A stretch of 64,000 nt of DNA from Roseomonas elaeocarpi. GTDB taxonomy: Bacteria > Pseudomonadota > Alphaproteobacteria > Acetobacterales > Acetobacteraceae. Of the stretch, positions 17,557-26,969 are shown one piece after another (positions within the stretch are counted from its first letter, which is position 1; every line of letters starts with the position of its first letter). The stretch spans positions 248,001 through 312,000 of the forward strand of contig NZ_JBHLUN010000006.1 in NCBI RefSeq assembly GCF_042433915.1, read 5' to 3'. Position numbers and translations under genes: made by a program. Below the pieces are notes generated by a model. That model saw nothing but the letters and a program-made list of their open reading frames with translations. It did no database searches and was not told where the DNA came from.

Positions 17557-18417
17557 GTGACGATCCGGCTCCTCGGCCTCGGCGACAACACGGTCGACAC
17601 CTACGTGGATGCCGCGACGCAGTACCCGGGCGGCAACGCGGTCAACGTCGCGGCGATGGCGCGGCGCCGGGGGGTCGAGAGCAGCTATCTCGGCGCCGTC
17701 GGGTCGGACGAGGCGGGCGCGCTGATCGAGGCCGCACTGGCGGATGAGGGCGTGGACCTCAGCCGCCTGCGCCGCCGCGACGGGCCCAATGCCCGCGCCC
17801 TGATCGGGCACACCGATGGCGACCGCCGCTTCCTGGGCTCGCGCGCCGGCGTGCGGGCGCAGATCGGCCTGGGGCCGGAAGACTACGGCTACGTCGCCCA
17901 ACACGCACTGACGCATACCAGCATCTACAGCGAGATCGACAGCGCGCTGCCCGAGCTGCGGCGGGCGGCGCCGCTGCTCTCCTTCGATTTCTCCGAGCGC
18001 TGGACCGAGCCCTACCTCGACCGGACGCTGCGCTTCCTGGACATCGCCTTCCTCAGCGCGCCCGGTCGTTCCGACAGCGAGTGCGAAGCTCTCCTGCGGT
18101 CCTGCACCGCCCGCGGCGCCGGGCTGGCCGTGGTGACGCGCGGTGAGGCAGGGGCTGTGGGTTTCGATGGCAGCGCGCTGCACCGGCAGGGTATCGTGCC
18201 GGCCACCGTGGTGGACACGCTGGGTGCCGGCGACGGCTTCATCACCGCCTTTCTCGTGTCGCGCCTCCGCGGCGGGGATCTGCCCGCGGCGCTGCGGGCT
18301 GGCGCGGAATTTGCTGCCGAGGTTTGCGGCTGGCACGGCGGCTTCGGCCACGGCGCTCCCTGGAGCGGCGAGGGCAGGGAGATCACCGGGCGGGCCGCCA
18401 CGCGGGCGGACGCCTGA
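17557..18417 (+). CDS. frlD: PfkB family sugar kinase (fructoselysine 6-kinase-like)
   Basis: A 286-residue ribokinase-fold kinase. The start of the protein (LGLGDNTVDTYVD), the glycine-rich YPGGNAVNVA motif near residue 24 and the C-terminal anion hole/catalytic DTLGAGDGF (G223-D226) define PfkB; the short N terminus matches FrlD, the kinase acting on Amadori products before FrlB. GTG 17557 is preferred because GAGGGG at 17545-17550 precedes it by six bases; the frame extends upstream without homology. Co-transcription with the deglycase gene gives a kinase/deglycase pair, the core of fructosamine breakdown. Confidence 0.85.
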   Translation: MTIRLLGLGDNTVDTYVDAATQYPGGNAVNVAAMARRRGVESSYLGAVGSDEAGALIEAALADEGVDLSRLRRRDGPNARALIGHTDGDRRFLGSRAGVRAQIGLGPEDYGYVAQHALTHTSIYSEIDSALPELRRAAPLLSFDFSERWTEPYLDRTLRFLDIAFLSAPGRSDSECEALLRSCTARGAGLAVVTRGEAGAVGFDGSALHRQGIVPATVVDTLGAGDGFITAFLVSRLRGGDLPAALRAGAEFAAEVCGWHGGFGHGAPWSGEGREITGRAATRADA

Positions 18418-18483
18418 GATGCGGCGCGGATCTCCTGTCCGCGCCATGGTCCGCCGCGTGTCACTGGTAGGGGGAAGTTTGCG

Positions 18484-20535
18484 ATGACCTGGCGTATCGG
18501 CGTCGATTCCGGCGGCACCTTCTGCGACATCTGCCTCTTCGAGGAAGGCACCGGCGCGGTGGAGGTGTGGAAGGTGTCCTCCACCCCCGACGACCCGTCG
18601 CGCGGCATCTCGCAGGGCGTGGCCGAGGGCATCGCCCGCGTGGGCGCGAAGCCTTCCGAGGTCAGCTATTTCGGCCACGGCACCACGGTGGCCACCAACG
18701 CGCTGATCCAGCATCGCGGCGTGAAGACCGGGCTGATCACCACCGACGGCTTCCGCGACCTGCTCGAGATCGGCCGCCAGAAACGCCCCGACCTGTACGA
18801 CCTGCAGGCCGACAAGCCGGAACTGCTGATCGCCCGCGACCTGCGCCTCGAAGTGCCCGAGCGCGTGCGCCACGACGGCACCGTGGAAACCGCACTGGAC
18901 GAGGACGCGGTGCGCGACGCCGCCCGCGCGCTCAAGGCCGCGGGTGTCGAGGCGGTGGCGATCTCCTTCCTGTACGGCTTCGTGCGGCCCGAGCACGAGG
19001 AAACCGCCCGCCGCATCGTGGCCGAGGAGTTCCCCGAGGCCTTCACCTGCACCGGCCACGAGGTCGCGCCCGAGTTCCGCGAATACGAGCGCATGTCCAC
19101 CGCGGCGGTGAACAGCTACCTCGGCCCGGTGATGGAGGGCTATATCCGCCGCCTGTCGGGCCGGTTGCGCGACCTGGGGCTGACGGTCACGCCGCAGCTG
19201 ACGCAAAGCAACGGCGGCGTCATCGGCTTCGAGCAGGCCGCGCGCCTGCCGGTGCGCACCGTGCTGTCCGGCCCCTCCACCGGCGTCGTCGCGGCGCAGG
19301 CGGTGGGCGCGATGGTGGGCATGCCCAACCTGATCACCTTCGACATGGGCGGCACCTCCTCCGACGTGGCGCTGCTGGAAGGCGGCCAGTGCCACATGGC
19401 CAGCGAGGCGGTGGTCCATGGCTACCCGATCAAGGCGCCGATGCTCGACATCCACACGGTGGGCGCGGGCGGCGGCTCCATCGCCTATGTCGACAGCGGC
19501 GGGTTGCTCAAGGTCGGCCCGCGATCCTGCGGCGCCTTCCCGGGCCCCGTGTGCTACAACAAGGGCAGCACCGAGCCCGCGGTGACCGACGCCAACGTGG
19601 TGCTGCAAACGCTCAACCCCACGCACCTGCTGGCCGGCCGCATGCCGGTGCGGCAGGACCTGGCCAAGGAAGCGATCGGGCGGCTGGCCGAGAAGCTCGG
19701 CCTCGACGTCATGGCCACCGCGCAGGGCATCATCAGCGTCGTCACCGCCAACATGGCCAAGGCCATCCGCGTGATCTCGGTGCAGCGCGGCCATGACCCG
19801 CGCGACTACACGCTGATCGCCTTCGGCGGTGCCGGGCCGCTGCATGCCGCGCGCCTGGCGAAGGAGCTCGACATCCGCCGCGTGCTGGTGCCGCGCACGC
19901 CGGGCATCCTCTGCGCCATGGGGCTGCTGTTGACTGACCTGCGCGCCGACTTCGCCTCCACCCGCCTCTCGGTGCTGGCGCCGGGCGTGCTGGCGGAGGT
20001 GGAGCGCCACTTCGCCGGGCTGGTGGAGCGTGCCGAGGCATGGTTCGCGGCCGAGCGGATCGAGGCGGTGTCGCGCCGCATCACCCGCACCGTGGACATG
20101 CGCTACGCCGGCCAGAACTACGAGCTGAGCATCCCCCTGCCGGACGGGCCGGTCACCCAGGCGTCGCTGGACGCGCTGGCGGAAGGCTTCGCCAACGCGC
20201 ACCGGCAGCGCTACGGCTTCGTGGCCGAGGGCGAGACGGTGCAGCTGGTGACCTTCCGCGTGGAAGCGGCGGGGCTGGTGCCCAAGGCCAGCTTCGAGCC
20301 GCAGCCCGAGGCCGGCCCCGACGCGAGCGGTGCGATCATCGGCCATCGTGACGTCTGGATGCCCGAGCGCGGCGGCTTCACGCCCTGCGCCATCTACGAC
20401 CGCGCGAAGCTCAAGCCCGGCAACCGCATCCAGGGTCCCGCCATCATCGAGCAGATGGACACCACCACCGTGGTGCTGCCCGACATGACCGCCACCGTCG
20501 AGCCCTACCTGAACCTGATCCTGGAGGCCGCATGA
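18484..20535 (+). CDS. hyuA: hydantoinase/oxoprolinase subunit A
   Basis: The ATP-binding subunit of an ATP-dependent lactam- or hydantoin-opening enzyme (N-methylhydantoinase A/5-oxoprolinase family). The 683-residue product has the actin-like phosphate-binding start IGVDSGGTFCDICL, GHGTTVATNALI near 60, the second nucleotide motif TFDMGGTSSDVAL, HTVGAGGGSIA, and AFGGAGPLHA in the C-terminal half. It overlaps hyuB by the ATGA at 20532-20535, showing translational coupling. In the agropinic-acid pathway a related pair (AgaF/AgaG) opens a sugar-pyroglutamate lactam, which fits the deglycase and AgaE-like genes alongside. Confidence 0.93.
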   Translation: MTWRIGVDSGGTFCDICLFEEGTGAVEVWKVSSTPDDPSRGISQGVAEGIARVGAKPSEVSYFGHGTTVATNALIQHRGVKTGLITTDGFRDLLEIGRQKRPDLYDLQADKPELLIARDLRLEVPERVRHDGTVETALDEDAVRDAARALKAAGVEAVAISFLYGFVRPEHEETARRIVAEEFPEAFTCTGHEVAPEFREYERMSTAAVNSYLGPVMEGYIRRLSGRLRDLGLTVTPQLTQSNGGVIGFEQAARLPVRTVLSGPSTGVVAAQAVGAMVGMPNLITFDMGGTSSDVALLEGGQCHMASEAVVHGYPIKAPMLDIHTVGAGGGSIAYVDSGGLLKVGPRSCGAFPGPVCYNKGSTEPAVTDANVVLQTLNPTHLLAGRMPVRQDLAKEAIGRLAEKLGLDVMATAQGIISVVTANMAKAIRVISVQRGHDPRDYTLIAFGGAGPLHAARLAKELDIRRVLVPRTPGILCAMGLLLTDLRADFASTRLSVLAPGVLAEVERHFAGLVERAEAWFAAERIEAVSRRITRTVDMRYAGQNYELSIPLPDGPVTQASLDALAEGFANAHRQRYGFVAEGETVQLVTFRVEAAGLVPKASFEPQPEAGPDASGAIIGHRDVWMPERGGFTPCAIYDRAKLKPGNRIQGPAIIEQMDTTTVVLPDMTATVEPYLNLILEAA

Positions 20536-22181
20536 GCGACGCCGCCGTGACCGCGAACGTGACGGTCGATCCGATCACCGTCGAGGTGATCTCCTCCGCG
20601 CTCTCCTCCATCGTCGAGGAGATGGGCGAGGCGCTGGTGCGCGCCTCCTATTCCACCAACATCAAGGAGCGCCGGGACTGCTCCACCGCGCTGTTCGACA
20701 CGCGCGGCAACACGCTGTGCCAGGCCGAGCACATCCCGATGCACCTGGGATCCTTCATCGGCATCATCCCGCACATCCTCAAGCGCCACCCGGTCGACCA
20801 GATGAAGCCGGGCGACGTGTTCATCGGCAACGACGCCTACGAGGGCGGTGGCACGCACCTGCCCGACATCGTTCTGGCCGAGCCGATCTTCGCCGACGGG
20901 CGCATCGTCGCCTGGGCGGTGAACACCGCGCACCACGCCGACTTCGCCGACCGCGGCCACGCGCATATCTTCCAGGAGGGCATCCGCATCCCGCCGATCC
21001 GCCTGTACCGCGCGGGCGAGCTGCAGGCCGACGTGCAGGAGCTCTTCCTGCTCAACTGCCAGGTCCCGCGCGAGCGCCTGTCGGACCTGCGCGCGCAGAT
21101 GGCAGCCAACCGGCTGGGGGTGGAGCGCTTCGTGGCGCTGTGCCGCAAGTACGGCACCGACACCGTGCTGGCCGCCGGCGACGCGCTGCTGGACTATGCC
21201 GAGCGCAAGATGCGCGCCGGCATCGCCGCTATCCCGGACGGCACCTACGGCTTCTCGGACGTGTTCGACAACCCTGAGGTCGACCGGGACATCCCGATGT
21301 CCTGCGACATCACGGTGGCCGGCGACGCGATGACCCTGCGCTTCGAATCGCCCGACCAGGTCCGCGCCGGGCTGAACATGGTCTACACCGCGCTGCTTTC
21401 CACCGTGTACTACGCGGTCAAGACGGTGGTGGACCCGACCATCCTGCCCAATGCCGGGCTGGCGCGTCCCCTGACCGTCGAGGCGCGGGCGGGCAGCATC
21501 CTGAACTGCGTGGCACCTGCCGCGGTGAACGGCCGCATCGCCGCCTGTCAGCGCGTGGTGGACCTGATCCACGGCGCCCTGGCGCAGGTGGTGCCCGAGC
21601 GCGTGATCGCCGCCACCAACGGCTCCGTCGCCTCCGCCACCTTCGTGGGCGAGCAGCCCGGCACCGGCGAGATCTGGGTCTACCTCGAGACCATCGGCGG
21701 CGGTTCCGGCGCGCGCGCCACCAAGGACGGGCTCGACGGCGTCCACGTCCACATGACCAACACCTCCAACCTGCCCGCCGAGGCGCTGGAGCTGGAATAC
21801 CCGCTGACCCTCTTGCGCTACGAGCTGGTGGACGGCTCGGGCGGCGCCGGCCGGCACCGGGGCGGCATGGGCCTGCGCCGCGTCTATCGCGCCGAGGCCG
21901 ATTGCCGGCTGCGCGTCGACGGATCGCGCCTGCGCTCGGCGCCCTGGGGTCTCGCCGGGGGCTTGCCGGGCGGGCAGGGCGGCTTCCGCTACGGCGAGGG
22001 CGTCGTGCCCTTCGACCACGGCTCCGGCCAGCTGCGGAAGGGCCAGGTCATCGAGATCATCACGCCCGGCGCCGGCGGCTACGGCCCGCCTGCCGAGCGC
22101 GATGCCGAGAGCGTGCGGCGCGACATCGCCGAGCGACGCATCGACGAGACCACGGCGCGCGCCGTCTACGGCGCCGTCTGA
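20532..22181 (+). CDS. hyuB: hydantoinase/oxoprolinase subunit B
   Basis: The 549-residue catalytic partner of HyuA. Family features are EVISSALSSIVEEMGEALVRASYSTNIKERRDCS at the N terminus, CQAEHIPMHLGS, GDVFIGNDAYEGGGTHLPDI, HHADFADRG and the C-terminal ELVDGSGGAGRHRGGMG and TPGAGGYG. Together with HyuA it hydrolyses a cyclic amide at the expense of ATP. It begins inside the hyuA stop codon and is followed at 48 bases by a binding-protein gene. The cyclic substrate (5-oxoproline, hydantoin or a glycosylated lactam) is not fixed by sequence. Confidence 0.93.
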   Translation: MSDAAVTANVTVDPITVEVISSALSSIVEEMGEALVRASYSTNIKERRDCSTALFDTRGNTLCQAEHIPMHLGSFIGIIPHILKRHPVDQMKPGDVFIGNDAYEGGGTHLPDIVLAEPIFADGRIVAWAVNTAHHADFADRGHAHIFQEGIRIPPIRLYRAGELQADVQELFLLNCQVPRERLSDLRAQMAANRLGVERFVALCRKYGTDTVLAAGDALLDYAERKMRAGIAAIPDGTYGFSDVFDNPEVDRDIPMSCDITVAGDAMTLRFESPDQVRAGLNMVYTALLSTVYYAVKTVVDPTILPNAGLARPLTVEARAGSILNCVAPAAVNGRIAACQRVVDLIHGALAQVVPERVIAATNGSVASATFVGEQPGTGEIWVYLETIGGGSGARATKDGLDGVHVHMTNTSNLPAEALELEYPLTLLRYELVDGSGGAGRHRGGMGLRRVYRAEADCRLRVDGSRLRSAPWGLAGGLPGGQGGFRYGEGVVPFDHGSGQLRKGQVIEIITPGAGGYGPPAERDAESVRRDIAERRIDETTARAVYGAV

Positions 22182-22186
22182 GCGAG

Positions 22187-22204
22187 GGACCCGCCGAAGG
22201 GTCC
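22187..22204 (+). other. small intercistronic hairpin hyuB-SBP
   Basis: GGACCC (22187-22192) and GGGTCC (22199-22204) form a 6-bp stem in the 48-base gap before the binding-protein gene. Such intercistronic stems can stabilise one end of a processed mRNA, allowing a binding protein to be made in excess; this is inference. Confidence 0.4.
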
Positions 22205-22229
22205 GGACGAGAGGGAGGAAAGGGGAAGC

Positions 22230-23753
22230 ATGTCCATGACCATCGGGCGGCGGGCGTTCCTGGGATCGGCCGCGGCGCTGCCGCTGCTGCGCGTTCCCGC
22301 GCGCGCGGCGCGGACACCGGGCACGCTGCGCTTCGGGCTTTCCTCCTACCCGCCCAACCTCGCGCCCTGGCTGAACGCCGGCGGCGCGACGGGCGCGGTG
22401 ATGACGCTGATCCACCGCGGGCTGCTGAGCTACGGCCCCGACGGCGGGCTGCGCGGTGAGCTGGCTGAGCGCTGGGAAGCGGACGGCAAGGACTGGGTCT
22501 TCCACCTGCGCGACGCGAGTTTCCACAATGGCAACAAGGTCACGGCCAGCGACGTGAAGTGGTCGCTGGAACAGGTCGCGGCGGAAAAATCCACCGCCTA
22601 CATGCGCACGCAGTTCCAGAACGTCGAGCGCATCGACACGCCCGACGAGCGCACCGTGCGGCTGGTGATGCGGCAGCCGATGGTCACCATCCCCGAATGG
22701 CTGGCCAACTACTACATGCCGATCGTGGCGCGCGATTCCATCGAGCGCGGCGGCCCCGGCATCGGCGCCGGTCCCTTCATGCTCAAGAACATGGAGCGCG
22801 GCGTGTCGATCGACCTCGCGCGCTTCGACAAGTACTACAAGCCCGGCCTGCCGAAGCTCCAGGCGATCCGCGTGGTGGCCTATGCCGACGAGAACGCGCG
22901 CGTGGCGGCGCTGCAGGCGGGCGACGTGGATCTGATCGACTACGTGCCCTGGCAGTCCATGACGGGGATCGAGGCCGATCCGAAGCTGCGGCTGACGACG
23001 CAGAACGGCCCCTTCATGTACCTGACCTTCAACGGCAAGTCTGGGCCCTTCAGCAACCCGTTGGTGCGGCAGGCCGTGGGCTTCGCGGTGAACCGCGACG
23101 ACGTCGTGCGCTCCGCCTTCTTCGGGCGCGGGGCGCCGCTGTCCGGCGTGCCGCTGATGCCCGAGAGTCCCTTCTATGACAAGGCGCGCGCCGAATACTT
23201 CCGCCACGATCCGGAGCGTGCGAAGGCGCTGCTGCGCCAGGCCGGCTTCGAGAATGGCTTCTCCTGCACGCTGCTCTCCACCGCGCAGTACGGGATGCAT
23301 CTCAGCAGCGCCGAGGTCGTGCAGCAGAACCTGGCCGCGATCGGCGTTCAGGCGCAGCTCAGCACGCCGGACTGGGCGACGCGCGTCAGCCTCGGCAACC
23401 GCGGGCAGTTCGAAATCGCGGTGAACGGCACCGCGGCGGAGATCACCGATCCGGACGGTCTCAGCTCCGTCTTGGACAACGAGCTGGCGCCCTCCTACAT
23501 CCGCTCCACCGGCTTCTCGGTGCCGAAGCTGCACGCCTTGTTCGAGGCCGGACGGGGCGAGAGCGACCCGGCGAAGCGCAAGGCGATCTACGACGAGGTG
23601 CAGCAACTCGCTACCGAGCAGGCGCCGATCGTGGGCCTGTGCTACCGCGCCCAAGGCTACGCCATGACCAGCGACGTCCAGGGCTTCACCAACCTGCCGG
23701 GCCTGCTCAGCTTCTTCTCGCCGATCACGCTGGAGGAGGTCGCCTTCGGCTGA
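22230..23753 (+). CDS. ABC transporter substrate-binding protein, family 5 (hyu/frl cluster)
   Basis: A 507-residue periplasmic solute-binding protein. The N terminus has a twin-arginine pattern (IGRRAFLGSAAALPLL), so it is probably exported folded by Tat. Family-5 landmarks are LAERWEADGKDWVFHLRDA, SDVKWSLEQV, GAGPFML, ARVAALQAGDV and a late PEERAKALLRQAGF-like segment. ATG 22230 follows a strong GGGAGGAAAGGGG ribosome-binding region. It is the last gene of the frlB-hyuB operon; the permeases are most likely those of the convergent operon at 24.1-30.3 kb, which has its own binding protein. Confidence 0.92.
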   Translation: MSMTIGRRAFLGSAAALPLLRVPARAARTPGTLRFGLSSYPPNLAPWLNAGGATGAVMTLIHRGLLSYGPDGGLRGELAERWEADGKDWVFHLRDASFHNGNKVTASDVKWSLEQVAAEKSTAYMRTQFQNVERIDTPDERTVRLVMRQPMVTIPEWLANYYMPIVARDSIERGGPGIGAGPFMLKNMERGVSIDLARFDKYYKPGLPKLQAIRVVAYADENARVAALQAGDVDLIDYVPWQSMTGIEADPKLRLTTQNGPFMYLTFNGKSGPFSNPLVRQAVGFAVNRDDVVRSAFFGRGAPLSGVPLMPESPFYDKARAEYFRHDPERAKALLRQAGFENGFSCTLLSTAQYGMHLSSAEVVQQNLAAIGVQAQLSTPDWATRVSLGNRGQFEIAVNGTAAEITDPDGLSSVLDNELAPSYIRSTGFSVPKLHALFEAGRGESDPAKRKAIYDEVQQLATEQAPIVGLCYRAQGYAMTSDVQGFTNLPGLLSFFSPITLEEVAFG

Positions 23754-23787
23754 GGCCGGTGGAGGCATCGTTCAACTGCTGAGGGCT

Positions 23788-23870
23788 GCTGGCAGCGCCG
23801 GGGAGGGGGAGAAGGTGTTCTCCCCCTCCCCGGACCCCTCCACCCTCATCTTTTTCTCAGACGCTGCCGC
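23788..23870 (-). repeat. dispersed palindromic element, copy A
   Basis: Read on the - strand the element begins GCGGCAGCGT, continues through GAAAAAGATGAGGG and GGGGTCC, and ends in a hairpin: a perfect 16-bp stem (23798-23813 with 23818-23833) around a GGTG loop, closing with GGCGCTGCC. It matches copies B (24006-24080) and C (44378-44445) in order and wording. It also acts structurally as a strong terminator after the binding-protein gene. Confidence 0.8.
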
Positions 23871-23891
23871 AGGAGCGTGGCCAGGGTCGTG

Positions 23892-23916
23892 CGCTCCGGC
23901 TCATCGAGCCGGAGCG
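23892..23916. terminator. hairpin in the convergent spacer
   Basis: CGCTCCGGCTC (23892-23902) pairs perfectly with GAGCCGGAGCG (23906-23916) across a 3-base loop. It lies between element copies A and B in the gap between convergent operons, a likely bidirectional transcription block. A smaller stem TCAGC/GCTGA follows at 23926-23939. Confidence 0.55.
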
Positions 23917-24005
23917 AAGGACGCATCAGCTTGTGCTGACAGGAAGCTTTAATTCTCCTGGGTAGCGCTGGCGGCTGCCGTATCGCGACCAACCTTCACC
24001 GTTCC

Positions 24006-24080
24006 CGCGGCAGCGTTCCAGAGAAAGATGAGTGGGGGTCTGGGGGAGAGAATTCCTTCTCTCCCCCGCCGACGCTGCCC
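24006..24080 (+). repeat. dispersed palindromic element, copy B
   Basis: Same element as copy A but on the + strand: GCGGCAGCGT, GAGAAAGATGAG, GGGGGTC, then an 11-bp perfect stem GGGGGAGAGAA/TTCTCTCCCCC (24042-24052 and 24057-24067) with a TTCC loop, closing GACGCTGCC. Copies A and B are head to head, separated by about 135 bases. The outer GGCAGCGT...ACGCTGCC ends are inverted repeats. Confidence 0.8.
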
Positions 24081-24097
24081 ATCAGCAGCACCCCCGA

Positions 24098-25108
24098 TCA
24101 GCTGTGCAGGTGGCAGGCCACGCCGCCGCCATCCCCGGCGGCGGTCCAGCCCGGCATCACCGTCCGGCACACCGGCATGACGTGCGGGCAGCGCGTGTGG
24201 AAGGGGCAGCCCGGCGGCGGGTTCGCGGCGGAGGGGATTTCCCCCACGATGCGCGGTAACTGCCCACGCCGTTCCGGATCCGGGATCGGCGAGGCATCGC
24301 GCAGCATCCGGGCGTAGGGATGCAGCGGCTCCGCCAGGACGCGCGCGGCCGGGCCTTCCTCGACGATGCGGCCCAGGTACATCACCGCGACCCGCTCGCA
24401 GAACCAGCGCACCACCGACAGGTCATGGCTGACGAACAGGAAGGCGAGTCCGCGCCTTGCCTGAAGCTCACGCAGCAGCAGCAGCACCTGCGCCTGCACC
24501 GACACGTCGAGCGCGCTCACCGGCTCATCCGCCACGATCAGCTCCGGCTCCAGCGCCAGGGCGCGGGCGAGGCCGATCCGCTGGCGCTGGCCGCCGGAAA
24601 ACTCGTGCGGCAACCGGCGAAGGGCGGCGGGCGGCAGGCCGACCTCCTCCAGCAGCGCCGCGGCCCTGTCGCGCGCCGCCGCACCGTGGGCGAGGCCGTG
24701 GACGCGCATCGGCTCGGTCAGCGCCTCGCCGACGGTCTGGCGCGGGTTGAGGCTGGAATACGGGTCCTGAAACACGATCTGCAGCCGGCGCCGCAGCCGC
24801 GTCAGCGCCGCGCCGCGCGCCGCCAGAACATCCTCGCCCCGGAAGCGGACGCTGCCGCCGTCGGGCTCCACCAGCCGCAGCAGCGCACGCGCGGCGGTGG
24901 ACTTGCCGCAGCCGGACTCGCCCACCAGCCCGAAAGCCTGACCGGGGCGGATGCGGAAGGAAACATCCTCCACCGCGCGCACGGTCACGGTTTCGCGCCG
25001 CACCACGCCGCGCGTGACACGGAAGTGCTTGCGCAGGCCCTCGACTTCAAGCAGGGGCGTCGCGGGATCGGCCACGCCGTCGGGCCGCGCTTGCGCCACG
25101 GCGCTCAT
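24098..25108 (-). CDS. dipeptide/oligopeptide-type ABC transporter ATPase (OppF/DppF-like)
   Basis: The second ATPase of a family-5 peptide-type importer, on the cytoplasmic face of the membrane. The 336-residue product has Walker A GESGCGKST, Q-loop VFQDPYSSLNPRQTV, signature FSGGQRQRIGLARAL, Walker B LIVADEPVSALD, switch SHDLSVV, and the C-terminal oligopeptide/dipeptide motif with Cys-rich CPFHTRCPHVMPVC, which can hold an Fe-S cluster in this group. It overlaps the DppC-like gene by ATGA (25105-25108) and is the last gene of the - strand operon. Confidence 0.93.
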   Translation of the reverse strand: MSAVAQARPDGVADPATPLLEVEGLRKHFRVTRGVVRRETVTVRAVEDVSFRIRPGQAFGLVGESGCGKSTAARALLRLVEPDGGSVRFRGEDVLAARGAALTRLRRRLQIVFQDPYSSLNPRQTVGEALTEPMRVHGLAHGAAARDRAAALLEEVGLPPAALRRLPHEFSGGQRQRIGLARALALEPELIVADEPVSALDVSVQAQVLLLLRELQARRGLAFLFVSHDLSVVRWFCERVAVMYLGRIVEEGPAARVLAEPLHPYARMLRDASPIPDPERRGQLPRIVGEIPSAANPPPGCPFHTRCPHVMPVCRTVMPGWTAAGDGGGVACHLHS

Positions 25109-25983
25109 TCGGCGCGCAGCTTCGGGTCGGTGGCGTCGCGCAGCCCGTCACCCACCATGTTCAGCGCCAGCACCAGGATCAGGATGGCGATGCCCGGGAA
25201 CACCGCCAGCCACCAGGCATCGAGGATGTTCTCGAAGCCGTCGCGCGTCATGCCGCCCCAGGTGGCGGTGGGCGGCTTCACGCCGAGGCCGATGAAGCTC
25301 AGGCTCGCTTCCACGCGCACGGCGGTGGCCATCCAGAGCGAGGCCATCACCAGAACCTCCGGCAGGATGTTGGGGATGATGTGGCGCAGCACGATGCGCG
25401 CGTGGGAATAGCCCAGCGCACGGCCCGCCTCCACGAAGGCACGCTCCTTCAGCGCCAGCGTCGGCGCGCGGGCGATGCGCGCGAAGGGCGCCACGGCGGT
25501 GAGCGCGATCGCCACCACGAGGTTGACGAGCTCCGGCCCCAGCAGTGCCACCACGATCAGCCCCAGGATCAGCGACGGGAAGCTCAGCAGCACGTCCATC
25601 ACCTGCATGGTGAACAGGTCGAAGCGGCCGCCGACGTAGCCCGACACGGTGCCGATCAGCCCGCCCACCACCATGGCGGCGGCAATCGCACCGAGCGAGA
25701 CCACGAGGCTGATCCGCGCGCCCCAGAGCAGCCGCGACAGCACGTCGCGCCCGAACTGGTCGGTGCCCAGCAGGTAGTCGCCGCCGGGCGGGGCCAGCCG
25801 GTCGAGGATCGCCTGCTCGGCCGGGTCGAAGGGCGCGATCCAGGGCGCCAGCACGGCGCCGAGCACGATCAGGAGGCACAGCACGGCACCGATCGCCGTC
25901 ATCGGGTGCGCCAGCAGCCCGCGTGCCAGGCGGCGCAGGATGCCGGGCCGCGCGGGCGTGCCGGGCAGGATGGTGGCGCTCAC
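25105..25983 (-). CDS. peptide-type ABC transporter permease (DppC-like)
   Basis: A 292-residue inner-membrane permease with about six helices: an N-terminal OppC_N segment (LLAHPMTAIGAVLCLLIVLGAVLAPWIAPFDP), the LGTDQFGRDVLSRLLWGARISL motif typical of DppC/OppC, and the EAA loop EAGRALGYSHARIVLRHIIPNI that contacts the ATPases. It lies between the DppB-like and DppF-like genes and would pair with the former to form the translocation pore. Confidence 0.93.
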   Translation of the reverse strand: MSATILPGTPARPGILRRLARGLLAHPMTAIGAVLCLLIVLGAVLAPWIAPFDPAEQAILDRLAPPGGDYLLGTDQFGRDVLSRLLWGARISLVVSLGAIAAAMVVGGLIGTVSGYVGGRFDLFTMQVMDVLLSFPSLILGLIVVALLGPELVNLVVAIALTAVAPFARIARAPTLALKERAFVEAGRALGYSHARIVLRHIIPNILPEVLVMASLWMATAVRVEASLSFIGLGVKPPTATWGGMTRDGFENILDAWWLAVFPGIAILILVLALNMVGDGLRDATDPKLRAE

Positions 25984-26011
25984 GGCCGGGGCCTCCTGCG
26001 TGGCATCGCCT

Positions 26012-26950
<939 letters not shown>

Positions 26951-26969
26951 CTGGCCGCCTCCACCGCTC

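Noticed and set aside
20505..23768. 1087-codon open frame on the - strand
   Set aside because: It lies opposite hyuB and the binding-protein gene, has His/Arg/Val/Gly-rich composition typical of antisense GC-rich frames and no domain resemblance.
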